64,000 nt of DNA, taken from NCBI RefSeq assembly GCF_907165205.1, contig NC_058197.1:14872266-14936265 (forward strand), in the 5' to 3' direction. Positions 22,830 through 32,375 of the stretch are shown here, in pieces; the stretch's first letter is position 1, and every line of letters starts with the position of its first letter. The notes under the pieces were generated by a model that was not told the origin of the DNA, did no database searches, and was given only the letters and a program-made list of their open reading frames with translations. The DNA is from Coccinella septempunctata. Lineage: Eukaryota > Arthropoda > Insecta > Coleoptera > Coccinellidae. The position numbers were made by a program, and so were the translations under genes.

Positions 22830-22910
22830 ATGATGACATTCAAATTTCCTCTAGATAATTGTGAAACATTCTACTCGTATTGAATTCGAACAGATTTCAC
22901 AAAAACCGAA
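22830..22910 (-). other. Array unit 1, block E1 (short, decayed)
   Basis: Only about 81 bp between a CAG-type acceptor and a weaker donor (ATGTAGGT). Little similarity to other E1 blocks remains, so this assignment rests mainly on position. Confidence 0.3.
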
Positions 22911-22961
22911 CTGATCGACAATAAACAGAAAATAGAATTAAGAATCAAAAATATCACTCAC

Positions 22962-23040
22962 CTCTGTCGACCTGGACGTACACGTTACTCCATGGTCCTC
23001 CAAGTTCCTGATTGCATCACCAATCCATTCATACCATATG
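22962..23040 (-). other. Array unit 2, block E2 (79 bp)
   Basis: Open in the frame W-Y-E-W-I-G-D-A-I-R-N-L-E-D-H to the donor. The intron upstream carries an inserted F-family MITE (23217-23682). Confidence 0.45.
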
Positions 23041-23216
23041 CTAAAAGACGAAGAATAATATTAATCTCATTATAAGTAAAATTAATTACAATATCTCAAG
23101 AGAATTTTAGTAAATTGCTTCTACTGAAGAATTGACATGTTAAAAAATTGTTGAAAAATCGCAGCGGGACTAAATTTTTAACTTTCATAATATTTAGGGC
23201 GATATACAGGCTGGGC

Positions 23217-23682
23217 AAAATCAGTTGACTACTGAGGGAATCTCGAAAACCATAGAAGCCAGAAGAAAACGGATGACACACTTCCCAGCTCTTCTTCAGA
23301 GAATTCAAGAATGGTGAAAACCGTAGCATCCTACGATCCTTCGTTTTGGAGTTATTAGCAAAAAATTAAATTTAGACTTTCATTGAGCGTGTTACTTTTC
23401 GAATTGAAGAAAATCTTTTGTCTGCAGATTCTACGCATAAAAGTGCCTAAGAAGATTCAAGGTTCAGATATAAAATTCAAAAGGCAAATAAGTTATGAAC
23501 TTCACTAAATCGTCCAAATTTCATTTTTTGCTGATACTTCAAAAACAAAGAATCGTAGGAGGCTAAGATTTTCACCATTCTTTTATTTTCTGGAAAAGAG
23601 CTTGAAAATATTTCATTCGTTCACTTCTAGCTCATATAGTTCTCGAGATCCCCTCAGTAGACCAGGAATTTTGCCCACCCTG
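23217..23682. repeat. MITE family F, copy F3, in the unit 2 intron
   Basis: TATA-CAGGCTGGGCAAAATCAG at the left, 'gaattttgcccaCCCTG-TA' at the right, with the usual 'ctactgaggg' and 'cagtagaccagg' mirrored text. 466 bp. Confidence 0.8.
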
Positions 23683-23850
23683 TACTCTTATTACAATCTC
23701 ACCTACACAAAGTAATTGCATTTTCTACTAAATACATCCCAATCAAGAAGTTTCAACAATTAAACGAAAAAGATTCAGAAAAAGAAAAGATGGATCAGAG
23801 TCAAGAATAAATTAATAAAAACCTAAAATTAGTTAAAAAAATTTACTTAC

Positions 23851-24045
23851 ATTATATGAAATGATCACTTTCAAATAAAGGTATAGCTGACCACATATTC
23901 ACTCGATAGTCGCGAACAGAATGACTTTAATCGAACAATACTGTGAATGGTAAAGAAAAACCAAACTTTCAGATGACGCATTTCTTATATAAACGCGTCG
24001 AGAAAAACATCGAAGAAGCTTATATAGGATTTGGTTTTCCTTTGT
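23851..24045 (-). other. Array unit 2, block E1
   Basis: 195 bp. It contains two TATATAAG words (23984-23991 and 24019-24026), so in this unit E1 could hold a promoter. The 14-codon frame reads MWSAIPLFESDHFI. Confidence 0.45.
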
Positions 24046-24096
24046 CTGATTGATAATTTGCAGAAAATAGAATTAAGATTCGATAAAATTACTCAC

Positions 24097-24194
24097 CTCT
24101 CTGTAGAACTGGGCATGCTGTAACGTATGTATGTCTATGAAGGGTCGTAAACCTATGAAGTTCCTGATTGCATCACCAATCCATTTATACCATA
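24097..24194 (-). other. Array unit 3, block E2 (98 bp)
   Basis: Longer than the usual 61 bp and open throughout in the same frame, starting W-Y-K-W-I-G-D-A-I-R-N-F-I-G. Acceptor 'tttttcag', donor GAG then GTGAGT. Confidence 0.5.
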
Positions 24195-24576
24195 CTGAAA
24201 AATGAAAAATATTATGACTTATTCTCATTATGTGTAAAGTTAATTAAAATTTTTGATGAATGAATTACTTATATTGTAGAGTTGATATGTTGTTTAGGAA
24301 TTGTTGAAACATCTCAATTGGGGTCAATTCTGAACTTTCAGGAAATTCAGGACGATATAAATACGACTTGCTGTATGTCCTAACTAAATCTTATTACAAA
24401 TTCACATACCAAATATAATTTCATTTTCCACTAAATAAAACCCAATCAAGAAGTTCCAACAATAAAACGAAAAAAATTCATAAAAGGGAATAATTAAAAG
24501 CTAAAAAGATCAAAAGTTTAAAAGAGTCAAGAATAAATTAATAAAAATCTTCAAATCAGATTAAAAATCCACTTAC

Positions 24577-24767
24577 ATTATATGAAATGATCACTTTCCA
24601 ATAAAGGTAAAGCCGACCTCATTTTCACTCGATAGTCGTGAACAGAATGACTAGTATCGAACGTTGATACAGATGGTGAAGAAAAACCAAACCATCAGGC
24701 GACTCATCGTTTATATCATTGCGTTGAGAAAAACATCGAAGACGCTGGGGATTTGATTTTCCTTTGT
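24577..24767 (-). other. Array unit 3, block E1
   Basis: 191 bp. A possible TATA box (GATATAAACG) lies near 24704 within the block. The 14-codon frame reads MRSALPLLESDHFI. 39 bp separate it from unit 4's E2. Confidence 0.5.
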
Positions 24768-24806
24768 CTGAAACAGAATTTAGAATCAATAATATAAAAT
24801 GCTCAC

Positions 24807-24867
24807 CTCTTTGTCGAACTGGACCAACGTAACTCTATGAAGTTCCTGATTGCATCACCATACCATG
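24807..24867 (-). other. Array unit 4, block E2
   Basis: 61 bp. The frame W-Y-G-D-A-I-R-N-F-I-E-L-R-W-S-S-S-T-K stays open to the donor, unlike units 5 and 6, where TAA interrupts it. Confidence 0.5.
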
Positions 24868-25259
24868 CTGAAAGATGAAAAATATTCAGCCTCAAAGTCA
24901 TTATAAGTAAAATTAATTAGAAAATTTCAACAGAATTTTGGTATTGAAGAGTTGACATGTTTAAAATTGTTGAAACTTCGAAGTGGGAGTCAATTTTGAA
25001 CTTTCATGATATTTAAGGCAATATAAAGACGTCAAGTTGTATCTCGTAAATCCTAACTTCAAGGAAAAAACTCTTATTATAAACTCACATACGAAAAATA
25101 ATTGCATTGTCTACTAGAAATATCCCAATCAAGAAGTTCCAACAATAAAACGAAAAAAAAATCATAAAAGCGAATAATTAAAAGCTAAAAGGACCAGAAG
25201 TTTAAAAAAGTCAAAAATAAATTAACAAAATCCTCAAATAAGTTTGAAAATTCACTTAC

Positions 25260-25441
25260 ATTATATGAAATGATCACTTTCCAATAAAGGCAAAGCCGAC
25301 CTCATTTTCACTCGATAGTCGTGAACAGAATGACTCGTATCGAACGTTCATACAGATGGTAGAAAAAACCAGACTTCCAGGTGCTTATCTCATTGCGTTG
25401 AGAAAAACAACGAAGACGCTGGAGATTTGATTTTCCTTTGT
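25260..25441 (-). other. Array unit 4, block E1
   Basis: 182 bp. The 14-codon frame reads MRSALPLLESDHFI. The 42 bp gap to the preceding E2 begins GTGAGC and ends TTTCAG. Confidence 0.5.
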
Positions 25442-25483
25442 CTGAAACAGAATTTAGAATCATCAATAATATAAAATGCTCAC

Positions 25484-25544
25484 CTCTTTGTCGAACTGGA
25501 CAAACGTTACTCTATGAAGTGCCTCATTGCATCACCATACCATG
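25484..25544 (-). other. Array unit 5, block E2
   Basis: 61 bp, matching unit 6. The intron before it (25545-26305, 761 bp) contains the palindrome at 25684-26192. Confidence 0.5.
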
Positions 25545-25683
25545 CTGAAAGATGAAAAATATTCAGATTGAAACTCATTACAAGCAATATTAATTAGAAA
25601 ATTTCAACAGAATTTTGCTGAATCGCTTCCACTGAAGAATTGACATGAAGAATAAACTGCCTAAATCTCATTATATATTTATA

Positions 25684-26192
25684 ATTGTTGAAACTTCTTG
25701 ATTGGGATGTATTTAGTGGAAAATGCAATTTTATTTTGTATGTGAGTTTATAGTAAGAATTTTTTCCCTACAGTTGGGACGTACGAGATATAGCTTGTCG
25801 TCTTTATACTGCCTTAAATATCATGAAAGTTCAAAATTGGTTGCCACTTCGATGTTTCAACAATTTTGAACAACGTGTCAACTCTCCAATAGAAGCATTG
25901 CACCATATTTCTGTTGAAATATTCTAATTAATATTGAGTATTATTTTAATTAGAATATTTCAACAGAAATATGGTAAAATGCTTCTATTGAAGAGTTGAC
26001 ACGTTGTTTAAAATTGTTAACATCGAAGTGATAGTCAATTTCGAACTTTCATGATATTCAAGTCAATATAAAGACGACAAGCTATATCTCGTACTTCCTA
26101 ACTTCAGAGGAAAAAATTCTTATCATAAACTCACAAACAAAATAAAACTGCATTTTCCACCAAATACATCCCAATCAAGAAGTTTCAACAAT
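25684..26192. repeat. 509 bp palindrome in the unit 5 intron
   Basis: The left arm starts 'attgttgaaacttcttgatt' and the right arm ends 'aatcaagaagtttcaacaat'. Arms of roughly 245 bp meet at a short AT-rich centre near 25938. The right arm is normal array intron and the left arm is an inverted copy of it. A transcript would fold into a long hairpin. Confidence 0.8.
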
Positions 26193-26305
26193 AAAACGAA
26201 AACAATTCATAAAAGAGAATAATTTAAAGCTGAAAGGATCAGAAGTTTAAATGAATCAAGAATAAATTAATAAAATCCTCAAATAATTTTCAAAAATCCA
26301 CTTAC

Positions 26306-26486
26306 ATTATATGAAATGATCACTTTTCAATAAAGGTATAGCCGATCTCATTTCAACTAGATAGTCGTGAACAGAATGACTCGTATCGAACGTTCATACA
26401 GATGGTAGAAAAACCAGACTTCCAGGTGCTTATCTCATTTCGTTGAGAAAAACAACGAAGGCGCTGGAGATTTGATTTTCCTTTGT
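26306..26486 (-). other. Array unit 5, block E1
   Basis: 181 bp. Acceptor 'attctgtttcag', donor AAT then GTAAGT. The 14-codon frame reads MRSAIPLLKSDHFI before TAA. Separated by 39 bp from unit 6's E2. Confidence 0.5.
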
Positions 26487-26525
26487 CTGAAACAGAATTT
26501 AGAATCAATAATATAAAATGCTCAC

Positions 26526-26586
26526 CTCTTTGTCGAACTGGACAAACGTTACTCTATGAAGTGCCTCATTGCATCACCATACCATG
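26526..26586 (-). other. Array unit 6, block E2
   Basis: 61 bp and seemingly identical to unit 5's E2. The W-Y-G-D-A-M-R-H frame meets TAA after F-I-E. The upstream intron is 761 bp and contains the palindrome at 26726-27234. Confidence 0.5.
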
Positions 26587-26725
26587 CTGAAAGATGAAAA
26601 ATATTCAGATTGAAACTCATTACAAGAAATATTAATTAGAAAATTTCAACAGAATTTTGCTGAATTGCTTCCACTGGAGAATTGACATGAAGAATATACT
26701 GCCTAAATCTCATTATATATTTATA

Positions 26726-27234
26726 ATTGTTGAAACTTCTTGATTGGAATGTATTTAGTGGAAAATGCAATTTAATTTTGTATGTGAGTTTATAGTAAGA
26801 ATTTTTTCCCTGCAGTTGGGACGTACGAGATATAGCTTGTCGTCTTTATATTGACTTAAATATCATGAAAGATCAAAATTGGTTGCCACTTCGATGTTTC
26901 AACAATTTTAAACAACGTGTTAACACTTCAATAGGAGCATTTTATCATATTTCTGTTGAAATATTCTAATTAATATTAAGTATTATTTTAATTAGAATAT
27001 TTCAACAGAAATATGGTAAAATGCTTCTATTGAAGAGTTGACACGTTGTTTAAAATTGTTAACATCGAAGTGATAGTCAATTTCGAACTTTCATGATATT
27101 TAAGTCAATATAAAGACGACAAGCTGTATCTCGTACATCCTAACTTCAGAGGAAAAAATTCTTATTATAAACTCACATACAAAATAAAATTGCATTTTCC
27201 ACCAAATACATCCCAATCAAGAAGTTTCAACAAT
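26726..27234. repeat. 509 bp palindrome in the unit 6 intron
   Basis: A near duplicate of the palindrome at 25684-26192 (same ends, centre near 26980). The two lie 1,042 bp apart, matching the unit spacing here, so unit and palindrome were duplicated together. Confidence 0.8.
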
Positions 27235-27347
27235 AAAACGAAAACAATTCATAAAAGAGAATAATTTGAAGCTAAAAGGATCAGAAGTTTGAACAAATCA
27301 AGAATAAATTAATAAAATCCTCAAATAATATTCAAAAATCCACTTAC

Positions 27348-27523
27348 ATTATGTGAAATAAGGTATAATATCGGACCTCATTTCCACTCGATAGTCGTGA
27401 ACAGAATGACTCGTATCGAACGTTGATACAGATGGCAAAGAAAAACCAAACCATCAGGTGACTCATCGCTTATCTCATTGCGTTGAGAAAAACAACTAAA
27501 ACTGCAATTTGGTTTTCCTTTGT
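27348..27523 (-). other. Array unit 6, block E1 (deletion)
   Basis: Same ends as other E1 blocks, but about 15 bp near the donor are lost, changing the end of the 14-codon frame to MRSDIIPYFT. The donor GTAAGT is kept. Confidence 0.45.
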
Positions 27524-27563
27524 CTGAAACAGGAATTTAGAATCAATAATGTAAATTGCTCAC

Positions 27564-27624
27564 CTATTTGTTGAACTGGACAAATGTAACTCTATGAAGG
27601 TCCTGGTTGCATCCTCACACCATC
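27564..27624 (-). other. Array unit 7, block E2
   Basis: 61 bp, the most divergent 61 bp E2. It starts GATGGTGTGAGGATG after CAG and ends AATAG before GTGAGC. Joined by a 40 bp gap to E1 of unit 6. Confidence 0.45.
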
Positions 27625-27983
27625 CTGAAAGATGAAAAATATTCAGTATTAAATTCATGATGAATAAAAATTAATCAGAATTTTTCTATAGAATCATAGT
27701 GGTTTAAAAAATGTTGAAACATCGCAGTGGGAGCCAATTTTGAACTTTCATGATAAAATATTCAAGACATATGTCCTTACTTCAAGGAAAAAACTCTCAT
27801 TAGAAACTCACAAACAAAATATAAGTGAATTTTTCACGAAATACATCCCAATCAAGAAGTTTCAACAATAAAACGAAAAAAAATCATCATAAGAAAACAG
27901 TTCGAAGCTAGATGGATCAGAAGTTTAATAGAGTCAAGAATAAATCAATAAAATGCTCAAATAATTTTGAAAAATCGACTTAC

Positions 27984-28177
27984 ATTATATGAAATGATCA
28001 CTTTCAATTAAACGTATAGCCGACGACATTTCCACTGGCTAGTCGAGAACAGAATGATTCGTATCGAACAGCGATACAGATGGTGCAGAAAAACCAGACT
28101 TCCAGGTGTTGACACATTTCTTATCTCGTTGCTTCGAGAAAAATATCGAAAACGCTTGCGTTTTGATTTTCCTTTGT
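27984..28177 (-). other. Array unit 7, block E1
   Basis: First block in transcription order and the best preserved. The upstream acceptor is 'tatttcattgcag' and the donor is AAT then GTAAGT. One frame stays open for about 65 codons before a stop near the donor. A conserved 14-codon frame starting MSSAIRLIES also ends just before the donor. Confidence 0.5.
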
Positions 28178-28416
28178 CTGCAATGAAATAATTATATTAT
28201 TCAGGATATTTTCGATGATTGTGTTAATGAGAATCACACCCTTGTTCATAGGGGTTTATATGAACAAGGATCAAACATAAGACCCAGATCGCTTCTTAGT
28301 TCTTCTCGAAGGAAATTGATCAAATTTTATATACGTATCTAATTAATTGAGATGTAATTCATTTACAAAGTAATAATAGGATGATATCTATCCTATTCTA
28401 TCCAACGTTTCGGCTA

Positions 28417-28484
28417 GCATTCTACAGCCGTCTTCAGGGAATCAGCCTTCTTAGGCTGATTCCCTGAAGACGGCTGTAGAATGC
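28417..28484. repeat. Perfect hairpin, 32 bp arms, 4 nt loop
   Basis: The left arm 28417-28448 and right arm 28453-28484 are exact reverse complements around TCTT. On the minus strand, CTGAAGA at about 28431-28437 is followed by a GGC/GCC stem and GAAACG, an order like the hammerhead ribozyme core found in Penelope-like elements. The spacing is not fully canonical. Confidence 0.7.
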
Positions 28485-28779
28485 TGTAGAATGGTTGTTC
28501 TGTCAGTTATACGAACTTTGTCAGATTTATCAGAGCACCAATGAATTTCGTTCATTTTTATGAAATTTTGTTTCGAATCTACCTTGGTTCATAAGAGTCA
28601 ATTTTTCAGATTACTTCAACTCTACAGTTGGTCCGAAATACGCTGCAATTTTTCGAAAAGGACCGTTGAAAAATGTCAATAACTCCGTTTTTCCAAATGG
28701 AATGCCCTAGGGGGCATTCATTTAAGTTCTTAACTGAAGTTAAGAAACCATTCCATCACACAGAAAAGGGGAAAACTAC

Positions 28780-29215
28780 CCCAGATAAATTTTCAACAAA
28801 TTTTTTATGCGTTAACGATCTTTGTCAAAGCAGCGGCTCGGATCCGAGTGTCGCCAGTCCTGCCCTGTCGAAGCCAGTCGATTTTCTCTCTGTCGACTTT
28901 GATCAAAGATTAGCTTTGAGTTAGTCTGATGGGTATGATTCCATGAAATATTAATGGATCGAAAGGTAATGGAATAAATTAATTTCTAAAAGCAATATTT
29001 CGCATCGCACTCCGAGGATTAGACATTGCTCCCATCCCAATCGAAACCGTCCGGAAATTAAAGAGAATGCCTAATCAGCACATGCTCGAATCAATATATT
29101 AATTGATCCCCCCGGTAGAGTGAAGCCGTATCTCGACAAGATTCCGCGATTTTAGGGTTCGAGAGGGATCTCCGGATGATTAAAATGTTTTGTAGGCTAT
29201 TTAATCTTCCTACAG
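28780..29215. other. Low-repeat block 8 with TCF-like sites
   Basis: CG-rich sequence containing GATCTTTGTCAAAG (28818-28830), CTTTGATCAAAG (28897-28908) and AGCTTTGAG (28912-28920), all matching the TCF/LEF core (CTTTGAT or its complement). The 83-codon frame at 28673-28924 crosses it without a known domain. Candidate Wnt-responsive element, by motif only. Confidence 0.35.
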
Positions 29216-29268
29216 TTTTCACACTTGCATTTATCTACTTCCAGTCACTGGAAGTAATATGGATTATA

Positions 29269-29836
29269 CAGGGTGAGTCTTTGACTCGTACGAATATTTA
29301 AACAGTAGATTCTCGAGGTCAAAAAAAAACACTTTTCTCTCTGCCGATTTTTCCGAATCGGTTCAGTTTAAAAGATACAGGCTGTTGAAAAACCATGAAA
29401 AAATTATTTTCAGTTTTGTCTCACAAACGGTTTTATCGAATGAAATGAATTTCGAAATATAGTTCTTCGTTTATTGGATTAATCTTTTTCGGACACAAGA
29501 TATCACCCAAGTCTTCCAGTTTTCTCTTACGACCATTACGTGCCATAAAGATACCAACAATTCAAAGAACTCAACTCTTGAAACTGAGTTGGACGCTATC
29601 TAATGAATATTTGAACGTTTTGTAAAATAAAAGTATTCTTTATATTTTCTCGTATGATGCGCCGTTTCCGAGTAATTTGATGTTCAAAAATTAAAAGGTA
29701 TCTGGGAAATTCGAAAAATTGGGAAGGCTATATCTTTTAATCAGGCCTAATTGGAAAAAATGATATAAAGAATGTGTTTCTCGTGATCTCAAGAATCTTC
29801 TGTTGAAATATTTGTACGAGTCAAATATTCACCCTG
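29269..29836 (+). repeat. MITE family A, copy A6 (complete)
   Basis: TATA-CAGGGTGAGTCTTTGACTC at the left and 'gtcaaatattcaCCCTG' at the right. Shares with A5 the shortened stretch 'gggaaggctatatctttt'. Followed by an E-like end. Confidence 0.85.
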
Positions 29837-29956
29837 TTTTGGGGTGTCCCAAATCTAGTGGATGTTCAGAAATTCCGAAGTAACTGTGAAATTTGAAAAA
29901 TTTTGACCTAAAGAATCTACTGTTAAAATATTTCTACGAGTCAAAGACTCACCCAG
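29837..29956. repeat. Remnants: E left end and a second A right end
   Basis: 'ggggtgtcccaaatctagtg' matches the left end of element E. After about 50 bp comes 'ctacgagtcaaagactcacc' with an A-type end. This repeats the A-then-E order seen at 20349-21589. Confidence 0.6.
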
Positions 29957-30064
29957 TATATGTTTTATGGGTCTGTGATTGTCCATCGAGAATTTTCAGC
30001 AAAAATTGTCCAATATTCGAAATACTGTGTAATGTTCTAGCCATTGAATTGCAGTTTTCCCCAA

Positions 30065-30419
30065 AGAATTAGGAATATTTAACTTTGAGCTTTCGTATGA
30101 ATAGAACATTTCCGAGAACTCAAAAACAGTGTTGCCACATTTTTGAAATGCACAATTTTATCTTTCTCTTCGAATGGGACCACCCATATAAGATGGCATC
30201 ATTGAAAAGCTCTTTAAATCCCGAATTCAACCATATATATCAACACAGGCATAAAGCGTGTGTTCCTTTTACAGAAACGTAACTTTGTATCGTACCTCTG
30301 TAGACAAATACGTAAGTCCTATTGAACCAATGAATTAATGAGGACTTGAAAATTTTTTCGGTACCTCCAATAGATTCGCATTCTATAAGATATAAGGTCT
30401 TTTTCTGTCGGACACCCTG
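30065..30419. repeat. Repeat H, left copy of the inverted duplication
   Basis: Runs from 'attaggaatatttaac' to 'tctgtcggacaccctg'. The reverse complement of this segment is at 33060-33452, sharing 'gagctttcg', 'tgttgccacatttttga' and 'ccgaattcaaccatat'. No coding frame. Confidence 0.7.
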
Positions 30420-30421
30420 TA

Positions 30422-31072
30422 AAGAGCAAAATTGGTGATACCTCAACAACTAACTTTTTAACCCAATGAGACAGAGGAAATTGTCTTTTTTCGGGAAAGT
30501 TACACTGCCATTAATTGCATTCCACTATCTTCTTTTGTTTTCGAGTTATAGGCCAGAATTAAAATTTGGGCGATTTCAACTTTGGTCATTATCTCCGTTT
30601 CTGTTTGTGCTAGAATGTTGAAATCTAAACATTATGGAGACACTTTCTTGATAGCAATCCAGTGGCTTGCTATGATTTTTTCCAAAAGGTATATTTGCTG
30701 AGCTATAACATAATGTTGTATTTTTTCGTGGGAAACCAGTAGTTTGAAATGGCTTAGAAGGAATGGCTATTCTTTTGCTGTTTCAGAAATATATCATACA
30801 TCGCCCTCAGTCATTTAAACTACTGTTACTGTTACTATGTTATAGCTCGGGAAATATACCAGTTGGAAAAATCATAGTACGCCACTGGATTGCTATAAAA
30901 AAATGTCTGTATAATGTTTTCATTTCAACATCCTAGCACAAACAGAAACGGAGATAATGACCAAAGTGGAAATTGTAAATTTGGTCTATAACTCGAAAAC
31001 AAAAGAAGATAGAGGAATGCAGTTGATGGCATTATTAGTTTTTCGAAAAATGACCCACCCTGGACAGGGTGG
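30422..31072. repeat. MITE family G, copy G1 (palindromic)
   Basis: The arms pair 'tcttcttttgttttcgag' with 'ctcgaaaacaaaagaag' and 'gtgctagaatgttgaaat' with 'tttcaacatcctagcaca'. Centre near 30790. The right end is CCACCCTG, two bases before family F copy F4. Confidence 0.75.
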
Positions 31073-31074
31073 GC

Positions 31075-31600
31075 AAAATTCGTTGTCTGCTGAGAGGATC
31101 TCGAGAACTATATCAGCTAGAAGAAAACAAAGAATGATGAGAACCGCAGCCTCCTACCATACTTCGTTTTCGTGTTTGACAATTTTGTAAAATTCTCATA
31201 ACTTTTTTGTTTTTGAAGTTACAAATCTGATACTTAAACTTTCTAGAGGCGCTTTTTCACGTAGAATACACTGAAGAGCTCAAAATATTTTTTTTTATTT
31301 CGAATCATTGGGCAAGAATTTATTGAATTTGTCATTTTTGAATTGGAAAAAAAATCTTTAGTCAGCAGATTCTACGAATGAAAGTGCCTAAGAGGGTTCA
31401 AGTTTCAGATCTGTAACTTCAAAGACAAAAAAGTTATGAGAACTTTTCGAAATGTTCAAAATATCAATTTTTGTTTATAATTCGAAATCTAACAATGATG
31501 GGCCGATTCTGTTTTCAGATTTGGATTAGTCATGAAAAAAGACCTCAAATTGTGTAATCTGTTTTTTTCTAGCTGTTATAGTGGGAATTTTGCCACCCTG
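31075..31600. repeat. MITE family F, copy F4
   Basis: CAGGGTGGGCAAAATTCGTT at the left, 'gggaattttgccaCCCTG-TA' at the right, with the 'gttacaaatctgatactt' and 'cacgtagaatacactga' landmarks. 526 bp. Confidence 0.85.
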
Positions 31601-31699
31601 TACAATGATACAGCTCAAATTTTTGGTAGAGATACTTTGCAGGGATCTTAGGTGTCTAACCATATAATAATCTGACACAATCGAGTAAGTTTCCCTCTT

Positions 31700-32345
31700 G
31701 GGCTCCCCAACTCTTACTTTCAGCGGTTTATGAGAGGTATCCAGGCTGGTAAACAGTCAAGCGAAGGATTTTTCACCATAATTGCTAATAACTGAACTGA
31801 GCTAACGCGATGTTTAGGGATGGAGTATGGGTTGATTATTGAAAACAATGAACCAGAAGGCACATACGATTCCGGTCCACGTGTCGCCCCAGCCGCCGCC
31901 GCATTATCGACGGCATCAAACATTACACGACGCGTAACAGCTGACGCCGATAACGCGTCGTCGGCCGATCGAACGTTCGAACACGCGCTGCGACATTACG
32001 GATCATTCCGGCGGGTATGCCCGGACATAGGAGAGGTATCGAAGCTGAATATGCGATCGGGTCCTGCCTGCACATAATGCACGGCCGACCGGACATCGGC
32101 GACAGGCCGTTTGGGTTCCCGCCGCACCGATTGCGGTGCAGTTCGCGCGGCCTTCGAGCCGTTATCTTGGATCGCATGGTGCGGAAGGTTATGGGGTGGA
32201 TGGGGCGGAACGCGATGCACATACGGCGTGATCCGCGATTTTACAGTTCGGCGAAAGGAGGTCCAGTTGGAAATCGAAATGAAAATATGATTCCTCCCAT
32301 GTCCATCGGCAATTTTTCCGGAATATTTAGAATAATTAAACAAGG
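31700..32345. other. Low-repeat, GC-rich block 9 between inverted MITEs
   Basis: One of the most GC-rich parts of the window. It has CACGTG (31878-31883), CAGCTG (31938-31943), several CGCG words, and overlapping open frames on both strands of up to 133 codons. No frame shows a known domain or codon-like bias over its antisense partner, so I call it non-coding with low certainty. Confidence 0.35.
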
Positions 32346-32375
32346 TTGAATACTCACTTTTGTTGTATTCATGTA

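Larger units (their letters stand above)
22115..28180 (-). repeat. Tandem array of seven paired exon-like units (minus strand)
   Basis: About seven units, spaced 0.64-1.05 kb apart. Each holds two conserved blocks read on the minus strand. E1 is about 180-195 bp, begins after CAG with ACAAAGGAAAA and ends CATATAAT before GTAAGT. E2 is usually 61 bp, begins after CAG with CATGGTATGG and ends AAAGAG before GTGAGC. The order is E1, an intron of 0.36-0.81 kb, E2, an intron of 39-51 bp, then the next E1. The splice signals are conserved in all units despite drift elsewhere. No long frame joins the blocks. It could be a repeated-exon non-coding RNA, a cluster of tiny genes, or relics of one duplicated gene. 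Confidence 0.7.

Noticed and set aside
22120..28177. C/D-box snoRNA host-gene interpretation of the array
   Set aside because: GTGATG-type words in E2 are only weakly box C-like, and no matching D box with terminal stem was found in either intron.
22115..28180. CRISPR-like or simple satellite interpretation of the array
   Set aside because: Units are 0.6-1.0 kb with internal structure and splice signals, and the organism is eukaryotic. There are no short identical repeats with unique spacers.
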